Shown: positions 18,278 through 27,243 of the stretch, in pieces
Numbering within the stretch: the first letter of the stretch is position 1
Layout: each line of letters opens with the position of its first letter
Source: Halalkalibacter okhensis
Lineage (GTDB): Bacteria; Bacillota; Bacilli; Bacillales; Bacillaceae_D
Assembly: GCF_000787375.1 (NCBI RefSeq)
Contig: NZ_JRJU01000002.1
Span: forward strand, 124,001 to 188,000
Reading direction: 5' to 3'
DNA length: 64,000 nucleotides
Position numbers and translations under genes: made by a program
Notes under the pieces: model-generated
Seen by the model: the letters and a program-made list of their open reading frames with translations, nothing else
Database searches by the model: none
Told to the model about the DNA's origin: nothing

Positions 18278-19162
18278 TTGGAGTTACGTCAATTAGAATA
18301 TTTTCAAGCCATTGAGAAATTCAGAAGTTTTTCTGCTGCTTCGTTCGAAATATCCACTTCACAGTCAACTTTATCAAACCAGATAAAAAAACTAGAAGAT
18401 GAATTAGGCGTTAAACTATTCAAACGGCATGCTCGTTATGTAAGCCTTACTCCGGCTGGAGAGGAATTTCTTATTCATGTACAAAAAGTCCTATCTGAAA
18501 TAGAAAAATCAAAAGAAACCATACAACAATACACCAACTTCGAAAAAGGGCAAGTCCATATCGGTGCTCTACCCTATATCAGTCATTTGGGCTTAGACAA
18601 AATCATTACTAATTTTATAAAAACCCATCCAGGTATAGATATAAGAGTTTATACAGGTGACAGTGATGATTCGCTTACAAATATGCGTGAAAAACGAATC
18701 AATGTTGCATTCATTAATGCTCCCTATTCGAGTGACTACGATATCGATTTCTATCCATTGGTAAAAGATAGAATAGCCATTATTGTATCCAAAGCCAACC
18801 CCTTATCCAACGAGGAAATGGTTGATCTCCGTGATTTTTCAGAAGAACAATTTTTAATGATTAACTCAAGCCATGACTTTCGCCTAGATCTAATTAATGC
18901 CTGTAATGAATCAGGCTTTGAACCAAACATTCTCCTCAATGGTGCATCGATGCATATGGTAAAGAACTTTGTAGAAGAAGGGATCGGCGTAGCACTGATG
19001 GGATACCGGTTAGCTCAAAGCATCTCCAACCCGAACATATCCATCATACCTATTAAACAAACAGTGGAACGAACTACCGGGATCGCTGTTCCAAAATACA
19101 AAAAGTTGCCGCTTGCTACTAGGCTATTCCTTGATTACACGTTAACAGAAATTAATAATTAG
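18278..19162 (+). CDS. LysR family transcriptional regulator
   Basis: The 294-aa protein starts ELRQLEYFQAIEKFRSFSAA, with a LysR winged helix (SQSTLSNQIKKLEDELGVKLF) and a periplasmic-binding-like effector domain. I choose TTG 18278 because GGGGGGAG lies 5 bp upstream and LysR proteins begin at this point. A GTG 39 bp earlier lacks a ribosome site. It is divergent from the FAD/aconitase X/TRAP operon across about 215 bp and is the obvious activator of that operon. Confidence 0.88.
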   Translation: MELRQLEYFQAIEKFRSFSAASFEISTSQSTLSNQIKKLEDELGVKLFKRHARYVSLTPAGEEFLIHVQKVLSEIEKSKETIQQYTNFEKGQVHIGALPYISHLGLDKIITNFIKTHPGIDIRVYTGDSDDSLTNMREKRINVAFINAPYSSDYDIDFYPLVKDRIAIIVSKANPLSNEEMVDLRDFSEEQFLMINSSHDFRLDLINACNESGFEPNILLNGASMHMVKNFVEEGIGVALMGYRLAQSISNPNISIIPIKQTVERTTGIAVPKYKKLPLATRLFLDYTLTEINN

Positions 19163-19436
19163 CCTGGGCTTTGATCCATGGGCCGGGGGGACATGGGTCA
19201 GGGGGACAGGTTCCTTGTCCCAGTATGAGAACATTGTCATCTCCTTACAATAAAATATACTAGCATTTTTACTTATAACTTTTTCTTTCTCTTTTAAAAC
19301 ACTTGTTAAACATCCTAAAAAAGAAGCAGCGAGACGGTGTTTTCCCTTCCTTCTTTTAGCGAAACCAAAGAAGCAAGATCCGTCCCCTTATTTCCCATCC
19401 TCGTCAATGGCGTGGTTCTACGACTGCCCGCCACAC
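19163..19436. repeat. Intergenic repeat region with GGGACAGG palindrome
   Basis: GGGACAGGTTCCTTGTCCC occurs at 19203-19221. Further on (about 19375-19392) is AAGATCCGTCCCCTTATTT, a sequence also found at about 41795. No gene is supported here. Confidence 0.7.
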
Positions 19437-19469
19437 AAAAAAGAACTCGATTTTTCACGAGTTCTTTTT
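19437..19469. terminator. Terminator of the TAXI-TRAP/CoA ligase operon
   Basis: AAAAAAGAACTCG pairs with CGAGTTCTTTTT across an 8-nt loop, 19 bp beyond the thioesterase stop on the minus strand. Confidence 0.8.
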
Positions 19470-19487
19470 AAGTCGAGTCTTATCCTT

Positions 19488-19910
19488 TTAATTTTTAACA
19501 GCTTGATATTTTAGAAGTACTTCGCGGATTGATTCGGGTATGGAGATTGCTCTTAATTTTTCTTCTGCCATACTTGCTAATGCTCTTGTTTCTTGACCAA
19601 TCGCAACTTGTTCTCCACTTTTATAGAAAGTGTGTTTAATTGTGAACACCTTGTCTTTTACCATTTCAATTGATGAAGAAACCTCAACCGATTCTTCAAA
19701 ATAAAGAGCTTTCTTGAACTGCATATTTGATTCTAGTACAGGTATACCAATTTTATCAACAGTCGTTAATACAGATAACGGCGAACCCATACTAGCAAAG
19801 AAGTGATGTGTAGCTTCATCCATCCATTTATAATAATTAGGAGAGTAGACAATGCCTGCTGCATCTGTATCCCCCCATTTTACTAAGAAGTGGTAATTAA
19901 TATTATCCAT
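19488..19910 (-). CDS. Acyl-CoA thioesterase, 4-hydroxybenzoyl-CoA type hotdog fold
   Basis: The 140-aa hotdog protein has the 4HBT motif WGDTDAAGIVYSPNYYKWMD (residues 12-31), with the catalytic aspartate in DTDAAG. The family hydrolyses aryl- or acyl-CoA thioesters. It is the last gene of the operon containing a PaaK-like ligase, so it may recycle or release the CoA product. Ribosome site AAAGGAG precedes the ATG. Confidence 0.85.
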   Translation of the reverse strand: MDNINYHFLVKWGDTDAAGIVYSPNYYKWMDEATHHFFASMGSPLSVLTTVDKIGIPVLESNMQFKKALYFEESVEVSSSIEMVKDKVFTIKHTFYKSGEQVAIGQETRALASMAEEKLRAISIPESIREVLLKYQAVKN

Positions 19911-20032
19911 AAAATCTCCTTTACTTTTTATTAGTGATCATTGTCAAACTAAGGTTCCTACTTAATTTAGGGGAACTTCTGAATTAAGCAAGCCCCCTAT
20001 ACGTTAATTATAACCCGTGTTTATTTTATTGA

Positions 20033-21385
20033 TCAGCTTCTAGCTGATAATGATGTTTTGTTATAGATTACCCGTCGCGATTTTTTCTTAGCATCAACAC
20101 TAGGTAACGTTCCTGAAGCAACAACTTCAACAATTGCATTAACCCGTAATGATGTTTTTAATAAACCTTCTATTTTCTTGGATAGCTCAAGCCAATTATG
20201 TTCAGAAATTGATGGGTTTGCCTCCACTTGAATTGTCATTGTTGGTAAGTTATCTCCATCCTGGTTAATTAAAATTCGAAATTCCGTACCAAGTTCTTCT
20301 TGCTCACGTAGCTTCTCTTCAATAGCAGAAGGATAAATGTTCACTCCTCGATACCAAATCATATCATCTTTTCTTCCTTCAATCCCCATTACTCTTTGTC
20401 CAGTAAAACCGCATTCACAAGCTTCACCAGGTGGGCTGAGACTAGTAATATCACCCGTTCTAAAACGTAATAATGGTTGAGTGTCTCCAAATAAATTCGT
20501 AATTACGAGTTCACCCTTTTCACCTGAATCAACCTTATTGCCAGTTTTCGCGTCGACTATTTCAGCTACGACAAGGTCACTTGGCAAGTGAAAGCCACTG
20601 CTGCTAGGACAGTTTGTTCCTAATGAACAAATCTCTGTCATACCGTAACCATCAACCACAAACTCTACACCAAATGCCGCTTTTAATCGGTTTTGATTTG
20701 CTGCTAAGTTAGCACCCGGTTCTCCAAATGAACTAATTCCTTTAAAACACCCTAATTCTGCCAGGTTTATCCCCCTTTGCTTCGCTTTTTCTGCAAGGTG
20801 CAATAAATAAGATGGTGTTCCTGACAGACCTTGAGGTTTTAATTCCAAAATTAAATCGAGCTTGGCGTTCGTGTCTAGTAGCCCCGCTTTCACCACCATA
20901 ACTCCAAACCTCTGAAGTATCGCTGTAAACATCGTTGGACCAGAAAGAGCATCCGTTGGACCCGTAAACATGTATTTATCACCCGGTACTAGTGGCAGCC
21001 CTCTTCTATGAAAGTAATCGACGATATAGTCGAAATCTCGATGTGATAGTAGGCGTCTTAATGGTCGTCCAGTAGTACCTGAAGTTGTCATAAAATGCGC
21101 CCAAGATGACGGATCCGAGCATGTATAGCTTCCAAATGGCTGATGTGTTTCTTGATCTTTTTGTAATTCAGACTTCGTACAAAACGGAATACGATGAAGA
21201 TCTTCTATCCCTTTAATTTCCTCTGGTAAAACACCTGCTTCTTGAAATTTGTTTTTCCAAAAAGGTGAGCTTTCATAAACATAATGAACCATATTTACCA
21301 AGCGCTCAGATTGTAACACCTGGAGTTCCTGATAAGGTAATCTTTCAATATTTGGATCAAGAATTTTATAAGTAGGTAACGTCAT
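20033..21385 (-). CDS. Phenylacetate-CoA ligase-like AMP-forming ligase
   Basis: The 450-aa protein is a PaaK-type acyl-adenylate ligase. Visible motifs are TTSGTTGRPLRRL (AMP-binding P-loop, about 108-120), SSFGEPGANLA, YGMTEICSLG, and RTGDIT followed by GRKDDMIWYRGVNIYPSAIE. The family activates aryl or arylacetic acids with ATP and CoA in the cytoplasm. Its operon partners, a TAXI-TRAP importer, a 4HBT thioesterase and an ACMSD-type amidohydrolase, suggest aromatic acid catabolism. Which acid is not determined. Confidence 0.87.
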   Translation of the reverse strand: MTLPTYKILDPNIERLPYQELQVLQSERLVNMVHYVYESSPFWKNKFQEAGVLPEEIKGIEDLHRIPFCTKSELQKDQETHQPFGSYTCSDPSSWAHFMTTSGTTGRPLRRLLSHRDFDYIVDYFHRRGLPLVPGDKYMFTGPTDALSGPTMFTAILQRFGVMVVKAGLLDTNAKLDLILELKPQGLSGTPSYLLHLAEKAKQRGINLAELGCFKGISSFGEPGANLAANQNRLKAAFGVEFVVDGYGMTEICSLGTNCPSSSGFHLPSDLVVAEIVDAKTGNKVDSGEKGELVITNLFGDTQPLLRFRTGDITSLSPPGEACECGFTGQRVMGIEGRKDDMIWYRGVNIYPSAIEEKLREQEELGTEFRILINQDGDNLPTMTIQVEANPSISEHNWLELSKKIEGLLKTSLRVNAIVEVVASGTLPSVDAKKKSRRVIYNKTSLSARS

Positions 21386-21427
21386 GAAATGCCTCCCAAA
21401 AAGTTTATTTACACTGACGAGAAAATA

Positions 21428-23359
21428 TTATGCACTCATAGACGATGGATTCGAACTGTCTGAACGTCGGGACCTGATTACTTGTGAGAATATAGAAAAC
21501 ATGATTGCTACAATAGATAAAATAAGCATAGAAGGCTCTCTCATTACCAAGAACATAAAACACCCTCCAGAAGCTACCAAGAGTATTACTCTTTCCCACC
21601 AAGTATGTTTAATAATGATTTGGCTTACAAGTCCTAACTGTAAAGAAATAGTTAGAATTGTACATACCGCAATTTCTATCCAAAATATCATTGATGTTGG
21701 ACCATGTTGTAAGACGACCGAGGGAGCATAGACAAATAAAAATGGCAGAATGAAGGCAGCAGCAGCAGCTTTACACGTTTCTATTGCCGTCGGGATATAT
21801 TTCGTTCCCGCAATCTTCGCCGCAACAACCACTAATATAGCAACTGGAGGTGTAATTAATGCAAAAATTGTAGGGAAAACAATAAAAAAATGGGCTACTT
21901 CATATGCTACGCCTAATCCTGTTAGAACCGGAACTGCAAATGCCGCAGCTGTAAAATAGGCTACTGCAGAAACCCCAATCAAACCTAGTAAATTTGATAT
22001 TACCCATAAGATTAAGAGTGTTAAGATTAAACTTCCCCCACTCCAAATTTCAATACCAGCAGAGAGTTTAATTGTAATCCCACTATTGGAAAAGGTAGTA
22101 AGCATCAAACCAATTACTGCTGAAATCACACTAATTTGAGCACCAGATAACGCTCCATCGACAAAACCTTCTACTAAATTATTCTTAGTAGGGCGTTGTT
22201 TTTTGGGAACCATGTAACTTAATGCTAGAACAGCAAGAATGGCCCAAAAAGCAGTTGCCATAATACTTTGATTGTTATAAAGCATTATGATGATGATAGC
22301 CAACGGTATAACAAAGGCTGGTGTCTTATAAATCAGCTCTTGTTTATCAATTGCTTCAAACAATGGATTATCTTTTTCGTCTTGATTCCTATCCTTTTTC
22401 ACGCTAAAAATTGTGTAAACATAGACACTAAGAAAAAAGAGTATACAAGGAATAATACACATCATCATGATGGTTAAGTATGGAACACCAGAATAAGCAG
22501 CCATAGCAAACGCTGTCACCCCTAAAATTGGTGGGGTTATCTGGGCTCCAGTGGAAGCTGCAGCACCAATTGCTGCTGATGATTCCTTGGAATATCCCGA
22601 TTTATTCATAGCTTCCATTGTTGTTGCACCAGTGAACAGAAAATCTGCTAATGAACTCCCTGTCACTCCTCCTACCATTGAAGAATAAAATACGGACAAC
22701 ACGCCTACACCAGAGCGAATTTTACGAAGTATCTTGCCAATAAGAAACTTACTTAATTCGAAAAAGTATTTCTTCATACCTGTGGCGCCCATTACAGCAC
22801 TAAAGACAACAAATAAAAAGATAAAGTCGGCGGAAGCTTGCATTGCTACGCCATATATTCCACCATACAATCCAACTGAGAGATTAGAAATTGTATTACT
22901 AATAGAATAACTGGTTGTTGTAAATGGTTCAGGCAAATACTGGCCAAAAAACGGATAAATCACCGTTCCTATAGCCAATAATGGGATAAGCCAACCAAAA
23001 GACTTTACTGAGGCCCATAAAGCCAAAACGATCAACGTAACACCAATCATTAAATCCAACTGTGTATTTGACCAAGAACGTACTCGTAATTCCGGTTCCA
23101 TAATATGCATATAAAACGAAGCCGCAACAACAACAAAGAATAGAAAAATCGAAATATTTTGCTGCAAGCCCTGTTTTAGCTTCGATGCTGTTACCAAAAA
23201 GACTAAGCCCAAACTAAATCCTAAGTGCATGTTATAGTACTGATTAGAATTCATAATTAAATTTTGAGAGTAAATCATATGAATCACAATCATTAGGATC
23301 GCAACAGTGACAACAGCAACTTTTAATACCTTGTTTTCGTTAACAGTAGTCCCGGTCAT
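21428..23359 (-). CDS. TAXI-type TRAP transporter fused permease (4TM/12TM)
   Basis: The 643-aa protein fuses the DctQ-like and DctM-like parts, as in TAXI TRAP systems: N-terminal helices up to about residue 190, then the large permease with SSMVGGVTGSSLADFLFTGA and GAAASTGAQITPPILGVTAF. Extra C-terminal helices follow. It is a Na+-coupled importer working with the lipoprotein encoded 14 bp upstream. GGAGTG precedes the ATG at 23359. Confidence 0.9.
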   Translation of the reverse strand: MTGTTVNENKVLKVAVVTVAILMIVIHMIYSQNLIMNSNQYYNMHLGFSLGLVFLVTASKLKQGLQQNISIFLFFVVVAASFYMHIMEPELRVRSWSNTQLDLMIGVTLIVLALWASVKSFGWLIPLLAIGTVIYPFFGQYLPEPFTTTSYSISNTISNLSVGLYGGIYGVAMQASADFIFLFVVFSAVMGATGMKKYFFELSKFLIGKILRKIRSGVGVLSVFYSSMVGGVTGSSLADFLFTGATTMEAMNKSGYSKESSAAIGAAASTGAQITPPILGVTAFAMAAYSGVPYLTIMMMCIIPCILFFLSVYVYTIFSVKKDRNQDEKDNPLFEAIDKQELIYKTPAFVIPLAIIIIMLYNNQSIMATAFWAILAVLALSYMVPKKQRPTKNNLVEGFVDGALSGAQISVISAVIGLMLTTFSNSGITIKLSAGIEIWSGGSLILTLLILWVISNLLGLIGVSAVAYFTAAAFAVPVLTGLGVAYEVAHFFIVFPTIFALITPPVAILVVVAAKIAGTKYIPTAIETCKAAAAAFILPFLFVYAPSVVLQHGPTSMIFWIEIAVCTILTISLQLGLVSQIIIKHTWWERVILLVASGGCFMFLVMREPSMLILSIVAIMFSIFSQVIRSRRSDSSNPSSMSA

Positions 23360-23373
23360 TGCTATATCACTCC

Positions 23374-24492
23374 CTATTCAAATGCAGAGCCCTCAATACT
23401 TAAATCGTTGTCCTGATAGTATTTTAAAGAACCTGGATGAATTTCCTCTTCTGGCAAAATCATTTTCGGCATATTTTCTGGGGTTACCATGTTCCCAGCT
23501 GGATGGAAGTCTCCAAATCTAGTATGATTTTCAGCCATAATTCTTACAATTTCATGAGCAACATGGTCAGGCAATTCTTTGTCAGCAACCCACATTAACG
23601 TATTAGCAAAGACATTCAGGGGTTCTGTTTGTTGTTCACTCATTCCGCCTGCTGGAATTTCGAAAGAAAATCCGGCTGAATCCATCTCTTCCATCGCCTC
23701 AGTTAAAGCGCTTTCATCATATGAGACGAAATAGACATCAGTTCTAGTCATTAATTCATTAAGAGCAGGAATGCCTCCCCACGTAGAGCCGTCTGCACTT
23801 GAAGAAAAACCACCACTGATTGCTGCATCAATTCTTCCCTGCATTAATGCTTCATGACTTTGATTAAAAGGCATATTTTCAAATCGAACGTTCTCAACAC
23901 CAGCTTTTTCGAACATTAGTTTAACTAGGTCTACTCCAAACGGATCTGGTGGAACACCTAAGTTTACAGTCTTTCCTGCTAAATCATGAATTGTTTTAAT
24001 ATCTGGATTCGTTGTTATAAGGACGTTGTTAACTAGACCTGTGACAGAAAGTCCACGAAAATCCTCATATACTTCTTCAAAAGGAGGCCAAGCATTTTTG
24101 GGTCCCCATTGATCAATCCAAGCTACTGTATTGCCTCTTTTGTCAGGTTCATTAATTAACATCGTTGCATTTTGAGTAGCACCTGGTGATTCTAATGTGT
24201 TTGCTTGTAACCAGTCACTATTTTGATTAATCATCTCGGCAAGACCAACACCTAAAACATAAGTTGTTGTACCATTTTGAAATGTGTAAATATCTAAATC
24301 AAACGGCTCATGCTCTTCGCTAGTGCTTCCATCTTCATTTGACTCACCATCATTAGCAGTCTCTTCTGTAGGAGGTTCTGATTCAGACGGCTCAGGAGCA
24401 CTGGATGAGTTCTCTCCCCCACACGCCCCTAGAAATAGTAAAGATAACGCAGTCAATAATACAAGTATCATATTCTTCTTCTCAAATAACAT
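23374..24492 (-). CDS. TAXI family TRAP solute-binding lipoprotein
   Basis: The 372-aa lipoprotein has a lipobox LFLGAC (Cys24), a long Ser/Glu-rich linker (about 25-65) and a TAXI binding fold (YTFQNGTTTYVLGVGLAEMI; AGKTVNLGVPPDPFGVDLVK, cited in part). It delivers substrate to the fused permease. GGGGAG precedes the ATG. The strongly acidic, low-lysine composition is common in surface proteins of alkaliphiles. Confidence 0.88.
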   Translation of the reverse strand: MLFEKKNMILVLLTALSLLFLGACGGENSSSAPEPSESEPPTEETANDGESNEDGSTSEEHEPFDLDIYTFQNGTTTYVLGVGLAEMINQNSDWLQANTLESPGATQNATMLINEPDKRGNTVAWIDQWGPKNAWPPFEEVYEDFRGLSVTGLVNNVLITTNPDIKTIHDLAGKTVNLGVPPDPFGVDLVKLMFEKAGVENVRFENMPFNQSHEALMQGRIDAAISGGFSSSADGSTWGGIPALNELMTRTDVYFVSYDESALTEAMEEMDSAGFSFEIPAGGMSEQQTEPLNVFANTLMWVADKELPDHVAHEIVRIMAENHTRFGDFHPAGNMVTPENMPKMILPEEEIHPGSLKYYQDNDLSIEGSAFE

Positions 24493-24621
24493 TCAATTAT
24501 CTCCCCTTCGCCAAAGAATATTTGAATTTTCGGTAAATTTATAACAAAAAAATACAATACTTAAATTAACGGGACTTTTACATTTACTATTTCTAAAGTC
24601 CTGGTAATATTTAAATTCTCG

Positions 24622-25680
24622 TTATTTCAATAAATATTCTTTAAAAAGTCTTGTATGAGGTGGCTTAATATCAAAAATCTCGCATGCATTTCCACCTAAT
24701 ATTAGATTTAGATCATCTTGTGGTACATCTAGCTTTCCAATCTCTCTTAAAGCCCAGCCAAATAAATCTACTTGATGAGATGGCGGTCCTGTTCGGCGAC
24801 TTTGGTCTGCATAGGTCGCTGGCTTTTGACCTGGCATCCATTGAATTGGTAGTGATGCTCCCCAATCGGTTCCCCAAATCATTTTCTCCGGACCGATATT
24901 TGGATCTAATAACGCTTTTTCGTACAAATCAGCCCAGTATAACCCAGCCTCCAAGTAGACATTTGGACAACATGCAGCTACGTGCATACACTGTTCCCAG
25001 TAAGATGTGTGCCATGAGCCTTGAATTCCTCCATGAGCAAGGATAATGGTTACATCTGGATATGCTAAAGCGATATCCTTTGCTAATAACGGATTGCTCC
25101 AATCATGAAAATTAAACAAATTGGCTCCATCTGCTAATTCTGAACCGCCATAACCGTTTACAATTCCTGTATGATAAGAAATAGGAACATTATACTTACG
25201 AGCTAATTCCATAAACGCTTTAATTTGATCCCACCGTTCCTCCCATGTAATTCTGCGCTTCGGTTTTGGATCAAATGGAATTCCTTCTCCAATCCCTTTG
25301 AAAAGACCTGTACTTAATTGTTCGTCTAGTTCTTTTACGGCAGCTTCTAGCGACCACTCTTCTTCCCCACGTGACGCTTTCAAATATGTTTGGACTGGGT
25401 TACACATTGCAACAAATCGATCTGGATGATTTCTAACTATTTCAGCGTTTATTTCATTCGTCATAGCAAATGCGGGTTGAATGACTGCCACGTCAACTTT
25501 ATATCTGTCCATATGGTATAGCAATCTAGCTGAATTGTCATAAACCTCAACTCCTTGGCCTGTCATTCCTTCTCCTAGCTTTGCATAATCTGGCTTAATG
25601 CCTTTTTCTTTAAACTTAAATGCATGTCTTTGAGCATGAACATGCGTATCTACTACAAAAATCCCTGTTGCCATTCCCAT
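24622..25680 (-). CDS. Amidohydrolase family protein, ACMSD/decarboxylase type
   Basis: The 352-aa TIM-barrel protein is of the Amidohydro_2 type. Metal ligands are visible as VDTHVHAQRH (residues 10-19), SYHTGIV, ILAHGGIQGSWH and the aspartate in IWGTDWGAS. The subgroup contains non-oxidative decarboxylases and lactonases acting on aromatic or muconate-type acids. It is first in the operon feeding the TAXI-TRAP/CoA ligase genes, and the promoter upstream carries the shared GGTGT direct repeat. GGAGGGG lies 7 bp before the ATG. Confidence 0.82.
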   Translation of the reverse strand: MGMATGIFVVDTHVHAQRHAFKFKEKGIKPDYAKLGEGMTGQGVEVYDNSARLLYHMDRYKVDVAVIQPAFAMTNEINAEIVRNHPDRFVAMCNPVQTYLKASRGEEEWSLEAAVKELDEQLSTGLFKGIGEGIPFDPKPKRRITWEERWDQIKAFMELARKYNVPISYHTGIVNGYGGSELADGANLFNFHDWSNPLLAKDIALAYPDVTIILAHGGIQGSWHTSYWEQCMHVAACCPNVYLEAGLYWADLYEKALLDPNIGPEKMIWGTDWGASLPIQWMPGQKPATYADQSRRTGPPSHQVDLFGWALREIGKLDVPQDDLNLILGGNACEIFDIKPPHTRLFKEYLLK

Positions 25681-25758
25681 ATTATAACCCCTCCAATTAA
25701 ATGTAGATTATTATAATTCAAATACTGATAGTTCGGTTTATGACTCCCCTCCTTTTTT

Positions 25759-25772
25759 AGTAAACGTTTATG
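25759..25772. promoter_or_regulatory. cre-like half-palindrome TAAACGTTTA
   Basis: AGTAAACGTTTATG contains a perfect TAAACGTTTA core like a catabolite-responsive element, in the leader of the amidohydrolase operon. The outer bases deviate from consensus. Confidence 0.4.
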
Positions 25773-25842
25773 TATCGACTAAATTGAGATTCAGAACAAT
25801 AGTTAAGAGAAGGTCCAGAATCCATTACCAACCATCCTCGTT

Positions 25843-25856
25843 TGTTAACGCTTACA
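25843..25856. promoter_or_regulatory. cre-like site 1
   Basis: TGTTAACGCTTACA matches the Bacillus cre consensus TGWAANCGNTNWCA with one mismatch. It lies about 70 bp after the predicted start of the promoter at 25934-25994, suggesting CcpA repression. Confidence 0.6.
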
Positions 25857-25933
25857 AAATTGCAAATAATAAGCTACTATTTATAACCAGTAATTCACGT
25901 CATCTTTATATATTTTGATTTCTGTATATATGA

Positions 25934-25994
25934 ATTCTACCTAATTGGATAAACTAAATGGTGTGTATTTTTTAGCAATGGGTGTGTTTTTTTA
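25934..25994 (-). promoter_or_regulatory. GGTGT direct-repeat promoter 1 (amidohydrolase/TAXI operon)
   Basis: On the plus strand GGTGTG at 25960 and again at 25981 are 21 bp apart, joined by a TTTTTTAGCAAT stretch. Read on the minus strand the repeat would take the -35 position, with TAGAAT (25939-25934) as the -10 box 21 bp on. The layout matches sites 2 and 3. Together with the cre-like sites this accounts for most of the 25681-26291 intergenic region. Confidence 0.7.
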
Positions 25995-26189
25995 ATATTA
26001 AGACAATTACATAAATGGTCTTTAGTGTAGTTAGCCATTTTTTAGCATTAACTGACTCTTATCTTCTTTTAACATATAACGCAATAGGATTTTGACTTAG
26101 TAACCAACTCTTCCTTCCAATAAATTGAAGCTTTTTACCATGCTACAAGTTATCCTGAACCCGAAAATAACCAGTAGTTTTCACAACCA

Positions 26190-26286
26190 TAAAAAATAGA
26201 AACCGAAAAATCATAAAAGATTCTTCGGCCTCTAAATCATACAAAGGGGCGGCTCTTTTACTTCGAGAAGAAAAAGAACCACCCCC
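26190..26286 (-). terminator. Two tandem terminators of the ABC/transketolase operon
   Basis: Reading minus, the first hairpin pairs AAAAGAACCACCCC (26271 region) with GGGGCGGCTCTTTT, allowing G-U pairs. The second pairs CCGAAGAATC with GATTTTTCGG and is followed by TTTCTATTTTTT. They directly follow the last permease gene. Confidence 0.75.
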
Positions 26287-26291
26287 ATTCC

Positions 26292-27239
26292 CTAATGAGC
26301 TACCAACACTTGCTTTTTACTCCGAGCATAAAAATCCCAGCCAATGACAAATACCAAGAGGGCCCCTAATATAAAGGTCTGATAGAAGGAATGAACATTT
26401 AACAAACCAAGTAAATTATCAAGTATTCCTAAAATAAACAATCCCATTAACGTTTTTGGAATACTACCTTCTCCTCCTGCTAAGCTAGTACCTCCAATAA
26501 CGACAGCTGAGATAACGGTTAATGCTGCACTACTTCCAACAAATGGAGAAGCGGAATTTAACATTCCCGTTAATAGAATTCCCGCAAGCGCTGCAGCGAC
26601 GCCGGAAATGACAAATACACTAATTTTGTAAAACCTAACTGGTATTCCTGTTAATCTTGCTACCTGATCATCTCCACCAACTGCGTAGATATTGCGGCCA
26701 AATTTTGTTTTCCTTAATATATAATCGGCAATCAAGGTTAGGACAAGAAGCAAAAGGATCAAATTAGGGATCCCCAAAATCGTTCCTGAACTAAGCCAAT
26801 TTAAAATGGGATCTTGTGCACTTGCCGGTCGTCCATCTGAAACTGTTAGGGCAAGACCATTATAGAAAAACATCGCACACAACGTAACGACAAATGAATT
26901 TAAACTTAAAAAAGCAACTAAAAACCCTGTGATTAACCCAATAATCACTCCTAATAGAAGCGTTAGCACGATCGCCATGATAATGCCAGTATGAGGAGTG
27001 ATCTTAACCATAAATATACCTGAAAATGCCATAACTGCCCCAATTGAAAGGTCAAATTCTTTATTTAATATGACAAAGGTCATCGCCAATGCCATAATTC
27101 CAAAGATGCTAAGCTGTGTCACTAAGTAAGTTACATTTTGAAATGTCAAAAAGTAAGGAGAACTAACCGAAGCAAAAATGACCATTCCTATTAAAATTAA
27201 TAGCACCTTTTGACTGTATACTCTCTTTAAAATGGACAT
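26292..27239 (-). CDS. Ribose-type ABC transporter permease (RbsC-like), second copy
   Basis: The 315-aa membrane protein of the BPD_transp_2 family has about eight to ten helices and the loop GGTSLAGGEGSIPKTLMG that contacts the ATPase. It is a paralogue of the permease encoded just upstream, so the channel may be a heterodimer, unlike the RbsC homodimer. Start ATG 27239 has GGGGTG upstream. It is the last gene of an eight-gene operon. Confidence 0.88.
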   Translation of the reverse strand: MSILKRVYSQKVLLILIGMVIFASVSSPYFLTFQNVTYLVTQLSIFGIMALAMTFVILNKEFDLSIGAVMAFSGIFMVKITPHTGIIMAIVLTLLLGVIIGLITGFLVAFLSLNSFVVTLCAMFFYNGLALTVSDGRPASAQDPILNWLSSGTILGIPNLILLLLVLTLIADYILRKTKFGRNIYAVGGDDQVARLTGIPVRFYKISVFVISGVAAALAGILLTGMLNSASPFVGSSAALTVISAVVIGGTSLAGGEGSIPKTLMGLFILGILDNLLGLLNVHSFYQTFILGALLVFVIGWDFYARSKKQVLVAH

Positions 27240-27243
27240 TTCA

